44,487 nt of DNA from Nitratifractor sp. (GCA_015488535.1 WFNP01000056.1:1-44487); one strand, 5' to 3'. Shown: positions 18,153 through 27,102, counted from the first letter of the stretch. Translations and numbers: made by a program. The notes: generated by a model not told the origin, from the letters alone.

Positions 18153-18470
18153 CTAATCTACAAATCTGGGTGTAGAATTTATACATCTTTGTAACGCTCT
18201 GGCTGATGCTCTGTTGTTTGGGTATCTTCCGAAGTGAACCATACCTATACTTTTACATGAGCGTTGAGAGCGAATACACCCTTCGTATCTCAAATATTGA
18301 TAACCGTTTCTAAATACACGCACTCTTCTTTCATAGCATACATAAGGATAATATACTGATGTAGTGTATCCATAGGTGCCACCTGCAGTTTTGACTTCTA
18401 CATAATCAGCATTTGCTACAAAAGGGCTGATAGCAACTCCGACTATTAGTGATAGTAATAATCTTTTCAT
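18153..18470 (-). CDS. Secreted protein of unknown function (105 aa, four cysteines)
   Basis: No family is recognised. A signal peptide is clear: MKRLLLSLIVGVAISPFVANA with likely cleavage at about residue 21. The mature part of about 84 residues is rich in Tyr and Arg and has four cysteines (YVCYER, EGCIRS, RSCKSI, QRCINS), compatible with two disulfides in the periplasm. The ATG has GAGGAAGAG upstream. It lies 47 bases after the M14-like gene on the same strand, so co-transcription is possible. Confidence 0.75.
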   Translation of the reverse strand: MKRLLLSLIVGVAISPFVANADYVEVKTAGGTYGYTTSVYYPYVCYERRVRVFRNGYQYLRYEGCIRSQRSCKSIGMVHFGRYPNNRASARALQRCINSTPRFVD

Positions 18471-18517
18471 ATTCTCTTCCTCCTTTATTAAATATAATAG
18501 AGTATTTATACTTAATA

Positions 18518-19411
18518 TTAATATAATATTTTCATTAATCTATCTATCATTAGTTTTTGTATATTGCTATCGCCCATTTGAGTCTCTATATTGTAATAGT
18601 TATCTGTCCTCTTTTTCAAAACGACATAATTTGACATTGAGCAGTCATAGTGCTTTTTATCAACCCACTCATATTTGACATTGAGTCCGAGTGAGTGGAG
18701 TTGGGAGATTTTACTCATGGGTGGATTTGAAGATTTTCCGGCTATATATACCATACTATCTTCATCACTTAAACCTCCTTGAGTTCTGCTGATATGTTTA
18801 TATGCAGCAAAAGCTTTGGCGTGAGGAGAAGATTTCAGTATAGATATGGTGCCTCTTCCTCCATTACCGCTATATCCATTGGCATTATTGTGGAGTGCAA
18901 GATACGGCATACCCCATGAGCGAAATTTGTCTATGATTTCAAATACTGTATCTGTATATATCGGTGAGGGATACTTCTGTCCTTTGCACATTGCAGATGT
19001 TTTTTTATCTTTGCCAAAGTTTCTGTTTGGGTCTTGATATCCAAAAAATCTTTTTCCTCCGCTTTGCACAGCCAAAAAACCTCCGCCGTATTTTTTGATG
19101 GCATAAATTGCTGAATCAAAAGCACTGTTTTCATTATCATGCGGAAGATACCAAAATGCTCCCTTTGGGTGTTTGGAGTTTATTACAAGCAGCATCTTCC
19201 ATGTCAGTCTGTTTTCAGTGAAAGAGATTTGGTATAGACATAGATTGTTCAATCTGTTTTGATTTCCATATAAATCGGGATAACTCCTGTATGATTTTAT
19301 TTTATGTGCATATTTTGAGATTGATGATGGAGAGGGACATTGAGCATTTAGATTTGAAGCCAATATTATCATACTTAGCAAAAATTTGTCTGTCAATTTA
19401 CTGTTTTTCAT
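18518..19411 (-). CDS. Putative secreted zinc metallopeptidase resembling M14 carboxypeptidases
   Basis: 297 residues with an N-terminal hydrophobic export segment (about 8-23, ending LNA). I recognise no named family, but several motifs fit the M14/succinylglutamate-desuccinylase fold. HDNE at 91-94 is the HxxE zinc pair. DPNRNF at 127-132 gives the Asn-Arg carboxylate-binding pair. LALHNN with H174 is the third zinc ligand. YNIETQMG with E276 (or E248 in VKYEW) could be the general base. The order and spacing agree with that fold. Substrate is unknown; a cell-wall peptide or other periplasmic peptide is plausible. Six cysteines occur in the mature part or near it. The assignment comes from motifs only. 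Confidence 0.6.
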   Translation of the reverse strand: MKNSKLTDKFLLSMIILASNLNAQCPSPSSISKYAHKIKSYRSYPDLYGNQNRLNNLCLYQISFTENRLTWKMLLVINSKHPKGAFWYLPHDNENSAFDSAIYAIKKYGGGFLAVQSGGKRFFGYQDPNRNFGKDKKTSAMCKGQKYPSPIYTDTVFEIIDKFRSWGMPYLALHNNANGYSGNGGRGTISILKSSPHAKAFAAYKHISRTQGGLSDEDSMVYIAGKSSNPPMSKISQLHSLGLNVKYEWVDKKHYDCSMSNYVVLKKRTDNYYNIETQMGDSNIQKLMIDRLMKILY

Positions 19412-19505
19412 ATTCTAGCCTTATATATACATTTATATTAATTTATAACACTTTGATAACAAAGTTTATCTAAAATGCGACCAAAATTTAATAGAGGGAT
19501 ATTTG

Positions 19506-19868
19506 ATGAGTAAAAAAAGTATAATGATTATATCTGTTTTGGCAATATTTGGTGTAAGTAATTTGTTGGCAGAAGTGCCACAACAACAGCTAAATAATGC
19601 ACTTGAACAAGAAAAGATATTGGCAAATAATGCATTTAAAAATTATTCAAATGGTAAAAACATAGATAAATATATGACTAATATGAAAAATGTAAATAAT
19701 CAACTTATGAAAATGGTACAAAACAGTGATGTAAAAAAAGTGATTGAATATATAAGTATGGAGATAGATAAAGTTAATTCTATTCATAATAAAGAGTCTC
19801 TGCTAAGACTACATAAAGAGATAGCAGAGAGTAGTGCATATATTAAAATGACAATATCTAGTAACTGA
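19506..19868 (+). CDS. Small exported helical protein (120 aa)
   Basis: Not recognised. It starts MSKKSIMIISVLAIFGVSNLLAE, a clean signal peptide with cleavage near residue 22. The mature part is predicted almost all helical, rich in Asn, Lys and Met (NNALEQEKILANNAF, MKNVNNQLMKMVQNS). A TTG at 19503 is in frame, but ATG 19506 has AGAGGG upstream and is preferred. Its stop abuts the stop of nrdB without any gap, with no terminator between the converging genes. Confidence 0.7.
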   Translation: MSKKSIMIISVLAIFGVSNLLAEVPQQQLNNALEQEKILANNAFKNYSNGKNIDKYMTNMKNVNNQLMKMVQNSDVKKVIEYISMEIDKVNSIHNKESLLRLHKEIAESSAYIKMTISSN

Positions 19869-20882
19869 TTAAAAATCATCCAAATCTATACTGGATTTGG
19901 CATAATTACTGACATTGCTCTCAAAGAAGTTGCTTCTTACATCATTCATATTGAGGTGCTTTTGCACCAACTTCTGTAAATAGGTTTCTGATGAGCTTTT
20001 AAATACAGGCTCTAGTCCTATTTTTGACAGTCTATCATTTGCATAGTTGAATACGGTATTTTCTATCAACTCTTCAGTAAGTCCCATAATAGGATAGTTT
20101 TCAAGTAGGTATTTACCATACTCCAGCTCTATATCTACAGCTTCATTTATCATTTCATAAATTTTATCTATTGTCTTGGCTGAGATATCATTCTCTTTTC
20201 TCAGAGTTTTGAAAATATTGGCAAATAGTGGCAAGTGAGTATTTAGCTCATCTCTGGCGATAAATTTAATCATATCTCTGGCACCCGGCACTTTGTCACC
20301 AAGCACATAGATATATGCAAATCCAAGCAAAAAGTAAATCCCTTCCAGATTGACACTTGCCATTGAACTCAAGAGCATCTGCTCAGCCGAGCCTCCCTCT
20401 ATATATCTGGCAAACTGATTGGCTATTCGTTGATTTTTTCTGTTGAGTGCCGCATCATATTTGTATAGGTCAAATACTTCACTGCTGTTTCCGGCCGCAT
20501 CTAGCAAAACGGCATAACTTTTGGAGTGGTTTACCTCCTGCATCATCTGCAGGGTCAATACCGCTTTTACCAGTCTATTGTTGGCAAGTCTTCTAAAATC
20601 ACTCAGATACTCTTCTTGGGCTGAATCATTGAAGCTAAGCTGAGCAAATGTCAGCTTATATATAGCCTGCTCATTATCTGTGAGCATCTCAAAGTTTTTT
20701 TTCTCATTGGCTGTATTTACTTCAGATGGAAACCAGGTATTGGCATTCATCAAATCATAAATATTACTATCCCATCTATATCTTGAGCGATTAAAATCAA
20801 CAAAGCCTGTGGGGGAGCCTCCAAATATCTTTTCATCTAATATATCTTCTCCGTTTGGATTGTAATATTTTTCAGGTTTCAT
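19869..20882 (-). CDS. nrdB: Ribonucleoside-diphosphate reductase subunit beta
   Basis: Class Ia R2 subunit that makes the tyrosyl radical for dNTP synthesis. 337 residues, usual for Campylobacterota. Di-iron ligands are seen in MMQEVNHSKSY (E, H, and the radical Tyr), in NLEGIYFLLGF (E) and in IARDELNTHLPLF (E, H); the first acid is in SFNDSAQEE. The frame runs to 20969, but the ATG at 20882 has AAAAGGA ten bases upstream and begins MKPEKYYNP, so I place the start there. The alpha subunit is not in the window. Confidence 0.94.
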   Translation of the reverse strand: MKPEKYYNPNGEDILDEKIFGGSPTGFVDFNRSRYRWDSNIYDLMNANTWFPSEVNTANEKKNFEMLTDNEQAIYKLTFAQLSFNDSAQEEYLSDFRRLANNRLVKAVLTLQMMQEVNHSKSYAVLLDAAGNSSEVFDLYKYDAALNRKNQRIANQFARYIEGGSAEQMLLSSMASVNLEGIYFLLGFAYIYVLGDKVPGARDMIKFIARDELNTHLPLFANIFKTLRKENDISAKTIDKIYEMINEAVDIELEYGKYLLENYPIMGLTEELIENTVFNYANDRLSKIGLEPVFKSSSETYLQKLVQKHLNMNDVRSNFFESNVSNYAKSSIDLDDF

Positions 20883-21081
20883 AAATTTATCCTTTTTAAT
20901 AGTTATTGAGTATTCTTTTGCGTAATTATACGATAAATGCAGAGAAAATGAGTCTGAATTGAATTTCATTCTTTTTATGGCAAAAGTGAGATTATGTTTT
21001 TTGCTCTTGATACTTACCCTATAGCATATATGATATTATCTTCGGTTATAATAATACTAAATTTTGGTAAAGGCATTTACA

Positions 21082-22011
21082 GTGAAATATGTTTTTTATA
21101 TATTGATACTCTTATCCACTCTTCAAGCTGATAATTTTAAAAATGCAATAGATAAAATAAATACTATTAGAAGTCATTCTGGATTGGCTACACTGAGATA
21201 TGATTCCCGTTTGAAAAAAGCTGCTTACAGACATGCCAGATATTTGGGTGTAAATGGTGAGAGGGGACATACTGAAAAACAAGGTCGTTCAGAGTTTAGC
21301 GGAGTCAATCCATCTGAGAGGATAGTAAGAGCAGGATATCATACCAGAGCTGTGGTGGAAAATATATCATTTGGTGAGAAGAGTTACTCATCTTCGATAG
21401 ATACACTTATGGCTACTATCTATCACAGGCATGGATTTTTAGATTTTCGTATAGACTCTATAGGACCTGCCAGAGCCGGAAGAAGACAGAGTGTATTTGT
21501 ATATGATATGAGTCTTTCTTCTCTTGATAAACTCTGTTCATATAGTAAGAGTATCAGTGGTGGCAGATATGTATATGATATATGCTCAAACAGAAAAAAG
21601 AGGATATCCAAATCCAAATTTTATGCTCTATTAAGAGCTATAGAGAAAAAATCAAAACCGATTGTAAAATATCCATACAATGGTCAAAAAAATGTCCCTT
21701 CAAAATATCGTAGAGAAAGACCAGATCCATTGGCTCATATGGTAAATGCCGGATATCCTGTCTCAATTTTATTTAATCCTTCATATTACAGAAGTGTAAG
21801 ATTAGAGAGTTTTACACTCAAAAATTTAAGTGGCAAATATATAAAAGGCAGAGTATTGAGTAAACAAAATGACAGATATCATAAATTGAATAAAAATGTT
21901 TTTGTATTTGCTCCTTTGTCTCCTCTATATAGAGGTGCTTATGAAGCACACTTTACAGGGGTAGCAGATGGCAAAAGAGTAAATCATAAGTGGAGATTTT
22001 GGGTGAAGTGA
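21082..22011 (+). CDS. Secreted CAP (SCP/PR1) domain protein
   Basis: 309 residues. The signal peptide MKYVFYILILLSTLQA is followed by a CAP domain at about 20-160. Seen are LRYDSRLKKAAYRHARYL, the histidine in GHTEKQG, VVENISFG and HRHGFLDFRIDSIGPA, which match the family's conserved His/Glu cavity. A C-terminal part (about 195-309) looks like an Ig-type beta domain (PYNGQKNVP, then alternating strands to FWVK). GTG 21082 has AAAGG at a good distance; an in-frame TTG lies at 21064. The role of bacterial CAP proteins is mostly unknown. Confidence 0.82.
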   Translation: MKYVFYILILLSTLQADNFKNAIDKINTIRSHSGLATLRYDSRLKKAAYRHARYLGVNGERGHTEKQGRSEFSGVNPSERIVRAGYHTRAVVENISFGEKSYSSSIDTLMATIYHRHGFLDFRIDSIGPARAGRRQSVFVYDMSLSSLDKLCSYSKSISGGRYVYDICSNRKKRISKSKFYALLRAIEKKSKPIVKYPYNGQKNVPSKYRRERPDPLAHMVNAGYPVSILFNPSYYRSVRLESFTLKNLSGKYIKGRVLSKQNDRYHKLNKNVFVFAPLSPLYRGAYEAHFTGVADGKRVNHKWRFWVK

Positions 22012-22033
22012 TACTTTTTCACACAATAAATAA

Positions 22034-22078
22034 AAAAAGAGTTAAATCAGACTATATTTATCCTATTTAACTCTTTTT
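22034..22078. terminator. Rho-independent terminator
   Basis: AAAAAGAGTTAAAT (22034-22047) and ATTTAACTCTTTTT (22065-22078) are perfect arms ending in a T-run, just after the CAP-domain gene. It also borders the promoter of the superoxide reductase. Confidence 0.8.
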
Positions 22079-22079
22079 G

Positions 22080-22088
22080 TGCTATAAT
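22080..22088 (+). promoter_or_regulatory. Extended -10 promoter of the superoxide reductase gene
   Basis: TGCTATAAT, the typical Campylobacterota extended -10. It lies 33 bases before the ATG and directly behind the upstream terminator. Confidence 0.6.
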
Positions 22089-22120
22089 ACTCAATATAAA
22101 TCAATTTAAAAGGATATAAA

Positions 22121-22501
22121 ATGCCAAAAGTAAATCGCTATGTAGATATCGATACAGTAGAGAGAGAAGCAAAAAAAGATTATATCGACAGACACTCTCC
22201 GTTTGTTCATTGCCAAGAGAGTGCAAAAAAGGGTGAGCCTTTTACTGTAAAAGTAAAAGTAGGTAATGAGTATAGCCACCCAGATGATTTTGACCACTAT
22301 ATTGCTTATGTTCAGCTATGGAATGGTGAAGTATTGTTAGGTCAAGCTACATTCACTCCTGGAACTTTAGGTAATGAAAAAGGTCATGTAGAGGTAGATT
22401 TCCATATCGTTCCAACAGGAAATCTCAAACTTACTGCTATGTCATACTGCACAAAGCACGGACTATGGGAGAGTGATCCTGTAAAAGTAACAGTAGAATA
22501 A
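22121..22501 (+). CDS. Superoxide reductase (class II, neelaredoxin-type)
   Basis: 126 residues with the single mononuclear iron domain and no N-terminal desulforedoxin domain. All five usual iron ligands can be read: H25 (RHSPF), H53 and H59 (HPDDFDHYIAY), C110 and H113 (YCTKHGLWES). It reduces superoxide to peroxide without making oxygen, in the cytoplasm. Length fits class II SOR. It is a monocistronic gene between a promoter and a terminator. SoxZ-like folds share shape, but the C-x-x-H-G-x-W motif decides for SOR. Confidence 0.9.
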   Translation: MPKVNRYVDIDTVEREAKKDYIDRHSPFVHCQESAKKGEPFTVKVKVGNEYSHPDDFDHYIAYVQLWNGEVLLGQATFTPGTLGNEKGHVEVDFHIVPTGNLKLTAMSYCTKHGLWESDPVKVTVE

Positions 22502-22534
22502 AACCTCCTATTCTTCTCCTTTCGATTCATTCCC

Positions 22535-22558
22535 AAAGAGGGATTTTCCCTCTTTTTT
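22535..22558 (+). terminator. Terminator of the superoxide reductase gene
   Basis: AAAGAGGG and CCCTCTTT arms with a five-base loop and a run of T. Confidence 0.8.
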
Positions 22559-22694
22559 ATATTATCATTTCTATAAAGTTCTGTCTTCTAAAATATAGCT
22601 TCTGAATATAATATTAATTAATCTTGTTTTTATGTCTCTAAGGTCAGTTATAAACTTTTATAAATTTGTATAGTATAAGTGATATAATCTCTTC

Positions 22695-22703
22695 TGCTAT
22701 AAT
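22695..22703 (+). promoter_or_regulatory. Extended -10 promoter of the sapC unit
   Basis: TGCTATAAT, 26 bases before the ATG at 22730, identical to the superoxide reductase promoter core. The intergenic space 22559-22694 otherwise shows only AT-rich sequence and a lone AGGTCAGTTA resembling the repeat end. Confidence 0.6.
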
Positions 22704-22729
22704 TACAAAAAACAAAGAGGATAAAAATA

Positions 22730-23425
22730 ATGTATAAAAGCGTAATAATTTTAAATTCAAATGAGCATAGAGATTTTAGATTTACTCCTGAAAAAGATTT
22801 GATGTTTGCTAAAAATATGAATATCATACCTATTACATTCAGTGAAATTAGAAAATTGTGTTGTGATTATCCTATAGTTTATATAGGTGGGCAGACTCCA
22901 TATCTGGCTATTGTTGTAGGTATAGAGCAAGAAGGTAAAAATCTTGCGATTGATGATGAGGGCAGATTCAGAGGTGGCTATACTCCTGCATTTTTGAGAA
23001 AATATCCTTTTATTATGGTAAAAACAGATGAAGAGCAGATGGCTTTGGGGTGTGATATAGAGAGTGGGTGTTTTAGTTCTCCTGAGGGAGAGAGACTTTT
23101 TGATGATGAGGGTAAACCTACTCCAACGCTCAATAACATAGGCAATTTTCTAAAAGGCTTGGAAGATGAGTATATTATTACCCGTAATTTAGTGGCTGAA
23201 TTGGATAGATTGGGTATTTTGGAAGATAGAGCATTGAGTATAGGAGAGGGTGAAAATGCCAAAAAGATAGGTGGATTTAAAACTGTAGAGCATGAGAAAC
23301 TAGTTGCCCTTTCTGATGATATATTGGTAGATTTGGTCAAAAAAGGTTGGATAGAGCTTATAACACTTCAACAGTTTTCATTGAAAAACTTTGAAAAGAT
23401 AATTGCCCTTGAAAACGCTGGTTGA
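22730..23425 (+). CDS. SapC family protein
   Basis: 231 residues. The SapC signature is clear: PIVYIGGQTPYLAIVVG, GKNLAIDDEGRFRGGYTPAF and RKYPFIMV in the first half, with the usual helical second half (LVAELDRLGILED). The family was named from S-layer linked genes, but the biochemical role is unknown. No signal peptide is visible. It is the first gene of a tight set (overlap 23 bases, then gaps of 9 and 9) with a polysaccharide acyltransferase, so a surface role is plausible. RBS AGAGGAT. Confidence 0.8.
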   Translation: MYKSVIILNSNEHRDFRFTPEKDLMFAKNMNIIPITFSEIRKLCCDYPIVYIGGQTPYLAIVVGIEQEGKNLAIDDEGRFRGGYTPAFLRKYPFIMVKTDEEQMALGCDIESGCFSSPEGERLFDDEGKPTPTLNNIGNFLKGLEDEYIITRNLVAELDRLGILEDRALSIGEGENAKKIGGFKTVEHEKLVALSDDILVDLVKKGWIELITLQQFSLKNFEKIIALENAG

Positions 23426-23888
23426 AGCTGAAAAATTTACAGCATGGTATGATGCTGTAGAAGACAGATTGAGATTGGCTGTGAATATTGATACTCCAGA
23501 TGCCAGAGTAGATTTTTGGATTACCAGGAGACTTTTTTTATCTATTATAAGTCAGTTGGAAGATTTTGCCGACCCCAAAAGTATAGGAGTGGACAAAGAT
23601 GATATATATAAAAGGATAACAAAGGGTGTTCCGTCTCCAAAAGAAAATAATAATTCAGATACTATTAGTTCCAAAAGTACTTTGAAAAATACTAAAGTAT
23701 CTCTTCTTAGAGCTATGAATATCAGTTGGAACAAAAAAAAGGGCAGGGTATCTCTTGTATTGGTATCTGATGATTACGAAGCTGAAAGCAATCTTGATAC
23801 AGTATCTATGACAGCATTTATCAAAATGCTTCTGATTCAGGCTCCCACTGTAGAGTGGGGAATATCATCTATAATGCTTGGGAGATAA
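23403..23888 (+). CDS. Unknown protein between sapC and the MBOAT gene (161 aa)
   Basis: No family recognised. Starts in the end of sapC with a TTG (an alternative TTG lies 6 bases on); the ribosome site is weak, which suggests coupling to sapC translation. The N-terminal part shows beta-type stretches (DRLRLAVNIDTPDARVDFWI), then a Ser/Asn-rich linker (about 80-98), then KGRVSLVLVSDDYE. No membrane segment or signal peptide. The next gene begins nine bases after its stop. Confidence 0.65.
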   Translation: MPLKTLVEAEKFTAWYDAVEDRLRLAVNIDTPDARVDFWITRRLFLSIISQLEDFADPKSIGVDKDDIYKRITKGVPSPKENNNSDTISSKSTLKNTKVSLLRAMNISWNKKKGRVSLVLVSDDYEAESNLDTVSMTAFIKMLLIQAPTVEWGISSIMLGR

Positions 23889-23897
23889 TATTCGTAG

Positions 23898-25325
23898 ATG
23901 CTTTTTAGTAGTTTTGAGTTTATCTTTCATTTCCTGCCTGTAGTATTTGGAGTAGCTCTTTTATTACATTACTTTGGAAAGAGTCGATATATCGCCGGAT
24001 GGCTCGTAGCCTCCTCTATCTATTATTATACAGATTTTAAGAGTTGGCATCTTGCTGTATTGGCTGTGATGCTGATATTCAACTATATTGCCTCTTTAAA
24101 AATATCTGCCAAAAAAAGAGCCAGGCTTTGGCTCTGGGGCAGTATCATATTTGATATATCCATACTGGCATGGTTTAAATATGCCCATACTTTTACATTT
24201 TTGCCAAAAGATATAATCCCTTCTACTCTGCCTCTTGGGATATCATTTTATACCTTTCAATTAATCGCCTATGTAGTAGATATTTACAAAGAGCGTTTGA
24301 CTCCGGCAAAGCCTTTGAAGTATCTTTTTTTTATTCTCTTTTTCCCGCAATTAATTGCCGGTCCGATTGTGCATTATCTACAGATTGCTCCACAAGTAAA
24401 AGAGCTTGGCAAAAAAAGATGCTGTGAGTATATAGACAGCGGAGTGCTGTTTTTTATCATAGGATTGCTCAAAAAGGTATGGCTTGCAGATACATTTGCT
24501 ACATTTGCAGACAAAGCTTTCAATTCTGTAGCAGCTGGTAAGAGTATCTCTATGATAGATGCGTGGGGAGGATTACTGTCATACTCTATGCAGATATATT
24601 TTGATTTTTGTGCATATTCGGAGATGGCTATTGGACTTGGGTTGATATTTGGTATTAGACTTCCTCTTAATTTTCTCTCTCCATACAAAGCTGATAGTTT
24701 CAGAGACTTTTGGAGAAGATGGCATATTACACTATCTACTTTTTTAAGAGATTATCTTTATATCCCGCTTGGAGGCTCTCGCAAAGGCAGAGGCAGGACA
24801 CTTTTTAATGTAATAGCAGTGATGACTCTGGCTGGAGCCTGGCACGGGAGTGGATGGACATTTGTGCTTTGGGGATTTTTGCATGGGGTGATGATAGCAT
24901 TTAATCATCTGCTGTATAGATTTAGAGTGCTTCAAAGCAAGATATTAAAGCCTGTCAAGATATTTGTTACATTTACTACTGTTACTCTGCTTTGGGTGCT
25001 GTTTAGAAGTGACTCTTTAAAAACAGCAAAACAATACTATATAAAGCTATTTGATATATCCAGCTTTCATATAGATACCCACTGGGAGTTTTGGAAACTA
25101 CTCTATCACTGGAGCAGTTCTGTATGGCTGTGGATAATTCCTGCTATTTTGGGTGTTTGGTTTTTGCCAAATATGAAAAAGATAGCCAAATACTCAGAAG
25201 ATTTTAGAGATAAACTTCCTTCCCAATCTCTGTGGCTTGGAGTATTTAGCGGTATAGCTCTCTGGATAGCTTTTAAGATGATGAGTTCTGAAGCTAGTAG
25301 AAGTTTTATATATTTTATGTTTTAA
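23898..25325 (+). CDS. MBOAT family O-acyltransferase (AlgI-like)
   Basis: 475-residue multi-pass membrane protein with the AlgI/DltB signature. YKADSFRDFWRRWHITLSTF holds the first conserved region and WHGSGWTFVLWGFLHG the catalytic-region histidine. LGISFYTFQ and the FFPQLIAGPI motif are present. The family transfers acyl groups (usually acetyl) across the membrane to exported polysaccharides or teichoic-type polymers. The following gene encodes a likely periplasmic SGNH partner, which matches the AlgI/AlgJ division of labour. Substrate polymer unknown; no polymerase genes are in this window. Confidence 0.9.
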   Translation: MLFSSFEFIFHFLPVVFGVALLLHYFGKSRYIAGWLVASSIYYYTDFKSWHLAVLAVMLIFNYIASLKISAKKRARLWLWGSIIFDISILAWFKYAHTFTFLPKDIIPSTLPLGISFYTFQLIAYVVDIYKERLTPAKPLKYLFFILFFPQLIAGPIVHYLQIAPQVKELGKKRCCEYIDSGVLFFIIGLLKKVWLADTFATFADKAFNSVAAGKSISMIDAWGGLLSYSMQIYFDFCAYSEMAIGLGLIFGIRLPLNFLSPYKADSFRDFWRRWHITLSTFLRDYLYIPLGGSRKGRGRTLFNVIAVMTLAGAWHGSGWTFVLWGFLHGVMIAFNHLLYRFRVLQSKILKPVKIFVTFTTVTLLWVLFRSDSLKTAKQYYIKLFDISSFHIDTHWEFWKLLYHWSSSVWLWIIPAILGVWFLPNMKKIAKYSEDFRDKLPSQSLWLGVFSGIALWIAFKMMSSEASRSFIYFMF

Positions 25326-25334
25326 GGTTATAGA

Positions 25335-26303
25335 GTGAGATACTTTAAAGGTTTGCTTATAGGATTTGTATTGATGAGTCTTCTTTGGGTAATGTTGATA
25401 CTGGGACAAATTAAAAATCCTACCATAACTTCACGATGGGTATATGATGTCTATACCAAAAAGAGTAAACTCCTCTCAGATATCAATGGTAGCAGACTTG
25501 TAATTGTAGCAGGCTCTAATGCATTGTTTGGGATAGATTCCAAAAAGCTTGAAAAGAGGTATCATATTCCTACTATCAATTTCGGTGTAAATGCTGGGCT
25601 GTTTTTACCTTTGGTATTATATGAAGCTAAAAAAGTGCTAAGAAGAGGTGATATAGTATTACTGCCTCTTGAGTATTCGATGTATCTGTATGATGGTGAG
25701 CCAAATGAACAGATGATAGGATATACATATTCTTTTGAGCCTTCATTTTTCTGGACTTTGAGTCTAAAAGAGCAGTTTGAAATGATATGGAAGACTCCGT
25801 TTTCAAGAGTATTGGAAGGATATATGAAAACTGGCACAAAACCTATTACAAAAGGGTTATACGGAGCTCACCATATAGATGCTCACGGAGACCAGACACA
25901 TAGCTTAAAAAGATATATGGGCGGATTTGAAAAAGATATCATCAAACATATCAAACCTACTCTTTATGGCAAAGATGAACCAAAAAAAGCTTTAGCATGG
26001 AAGTATCTCAAAGAGTTTGACAAATGGGCTAAAACTCACGGGATTTGCACAATATATACTCCTCCTGTGTTTATGGATCAAAAGATTTATCATACAGACA
26101 AAAAAGAGATAAATTTTTATAAAACACTACCCAAAAGAGCAAAAGAGATTGGTTTAAAATTTATAGGCAATCCGTATGATTTTATGTATCCAAGAGATAT
26201 GTTTTTCAATACCGATTATCATCTCAATGCTGAAGCAAGGCAGATACATACAGATAGATTACTTAAACTGCTTGGCAGTGATATTCATAAATTGTGCCGA
26301 TAA
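25335..26303 (+). CDS. SGNH-like periplasmic acetyltransferase partner (AlgJ/AlgX/DltD type)
   Basis: 322 residues. One N-terminal membrane anchor (about 5-24) and a periplasmic domain. VAGSNALFGID places a nucleophile-like serine at S61, and DYHLNAEA gives D294/H296, completing the Ser-Asp-His set of the SGNH hydrolase fold. It begins with GTG, ribosome site AAGG, nine bases after the MBOAT gene. Together the two would acetylate an exported glycan. The assignment rests on motifs and neighbours. Confidence 0.75.
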   Translation: MRYFKGLLIGFVLMSLLWVMLILGQIKNPTITSRWVYDVYTKKSKLLSDINGSRLVIVAGSNALFGIDSKKLEKRYHIPTINFGVNAGLFLPLVLYEAKKVLRRGDIVLLPLEYSMYLYDGEPNEQMIGYTYSFEPSFFWTLSLKEQFEMIWKTPFSRVLEGYMKTGTKPITKGLYGAHHIDAHGDQTHSLKRYMGGFEKDIIKHIKPTLYGKDEPKKALAWKYLKEFDKWAKTHGICTIYTPPVFMDQKIYHTDKKEINFYKTLPKRAKEIGLKFIGNPYDFMYPRDMFFNTDYHLNAEARQIHTDRLLKLLGSDIHKLCR

Positions 26304-26321
26304 AAGTAACACAGGTTACTT
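26304..26321. terminator. Hairpin after the acyltransferase unit
   Basis: AAGTAAC and GTTACTT arms with a four-base loop directly after the stop; no long T-run, so termination is only possible. Confidence 0.4.
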
Positions 26322-26379
26322 ATGAATTAATAAAATCTGGGTATCATCACTCTTGATTAAAAATAAAAAGGAGAGTGTA

Positions 26380-26937
26380 ATGATTGATTTGAGAATACTT
26401 ACCGACAATGAAGAGTTGGTAGAGAAGTTTGGCAAATACAGTAAGATATATGGTGTCATATTTATGATACTAGGACTTGTGGGTATATTTTTCCCTGAGA
26501 TTATGTCTTTGACTACTGCTATGTTTTTTGGTTGGCTTTTGCTATTTGCGGCATTTTTTGTAGGTATGCAGGCGTGGCAATTTAACCGTAAAGATTATCT
26601 GGCATGGTTTAAAGCAATACTATTTACCATTACAGGTGGGCTTATGATAGTAAATCCTCTGCCTGGTGTAATAGCACTTGGGATACTCTTTACAGCCTAT
26701 TTCTTTATAGATTCATTTTTCAATATATCTTTGGCATTTAAAATCAGACCGGAATCTGGCTGGATTTTGGCACTGGTAAACGGTATTTTGTCATTGATAC
26801 TTGGAATTATATTTTTTGAAGCTATAGATGAACCGGCTAAGACATTTTGGCTGGTAGGTATATTTGTAGGAATTAGTCTGTTTTTTGACGGAATTATGCT
26901 ACTTGGATTTTCTAGTACTATTAAAAAAATGAAGTAG
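26380..26937 (+). CDS. HdeD-like membrane protein (DUF308)
   Basis: 185 residues with six hydrophobic helices in three pairs, the DUF308/HdeD pattern (E. coli HdeD 190 residues, acid resistance). Typical strings are GIFFPEIMSL, GGLMIVNPLPGV and NGILSLILGI. An in-frame upstream start at 26353 exists, but ATG 26380 has AAGGAG seven bases before it, so that start is used. Single gene with its own terminator. Confidence 0.82.
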   Translation: MIDLRILTDNEELVEKFGKYSKIYGVIFMILGLVGIFFPEIMSLTTAMFFGWLLLFAAFFVGMQAWQFNRKDYLAWFKAILFTITGGLMIVNPLPGVIALGILFTAYFFIDSFFNISLAFKIRPESGWILALVNGILSLILGIIFFEAIDEPAKTFWLVGIFVGISLFFDGIMLLGFSSTIKKMK

Positions 26938-26961
26938 TATCAAAACCTTTGCTTTAAAAAG

Positions 26962-27000
26962 AGCTGATAAATTTTTGGATGATGATTTATCAGCTTTCTT
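26962..27000 (+). terminator. Terminator of the HdeD-like gene
   Basis: AGCTGATAAAT (26962-26972) and ATTTATCAGCT (26985-26995), then TTTCTT. Confidence 0.75.
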
Positions 27001-27102
27001 ATCTCAAGTGATATATCTTAAATCTTTATTATATTTCAAAATGCACCATATCTTATATTGTATATGCTATATTTCCAATTATAAAAAACAAAAGGTATCT
27101 AA

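Noticed and set aside
22121-22501. SoxZ assignment for the 126-residue protein
   Set aside because: Similar fold and size, but the five iron ligands and the C-x-x-H-G-x-W motif identify superoxide reductase, and no sox genes are adjacent.
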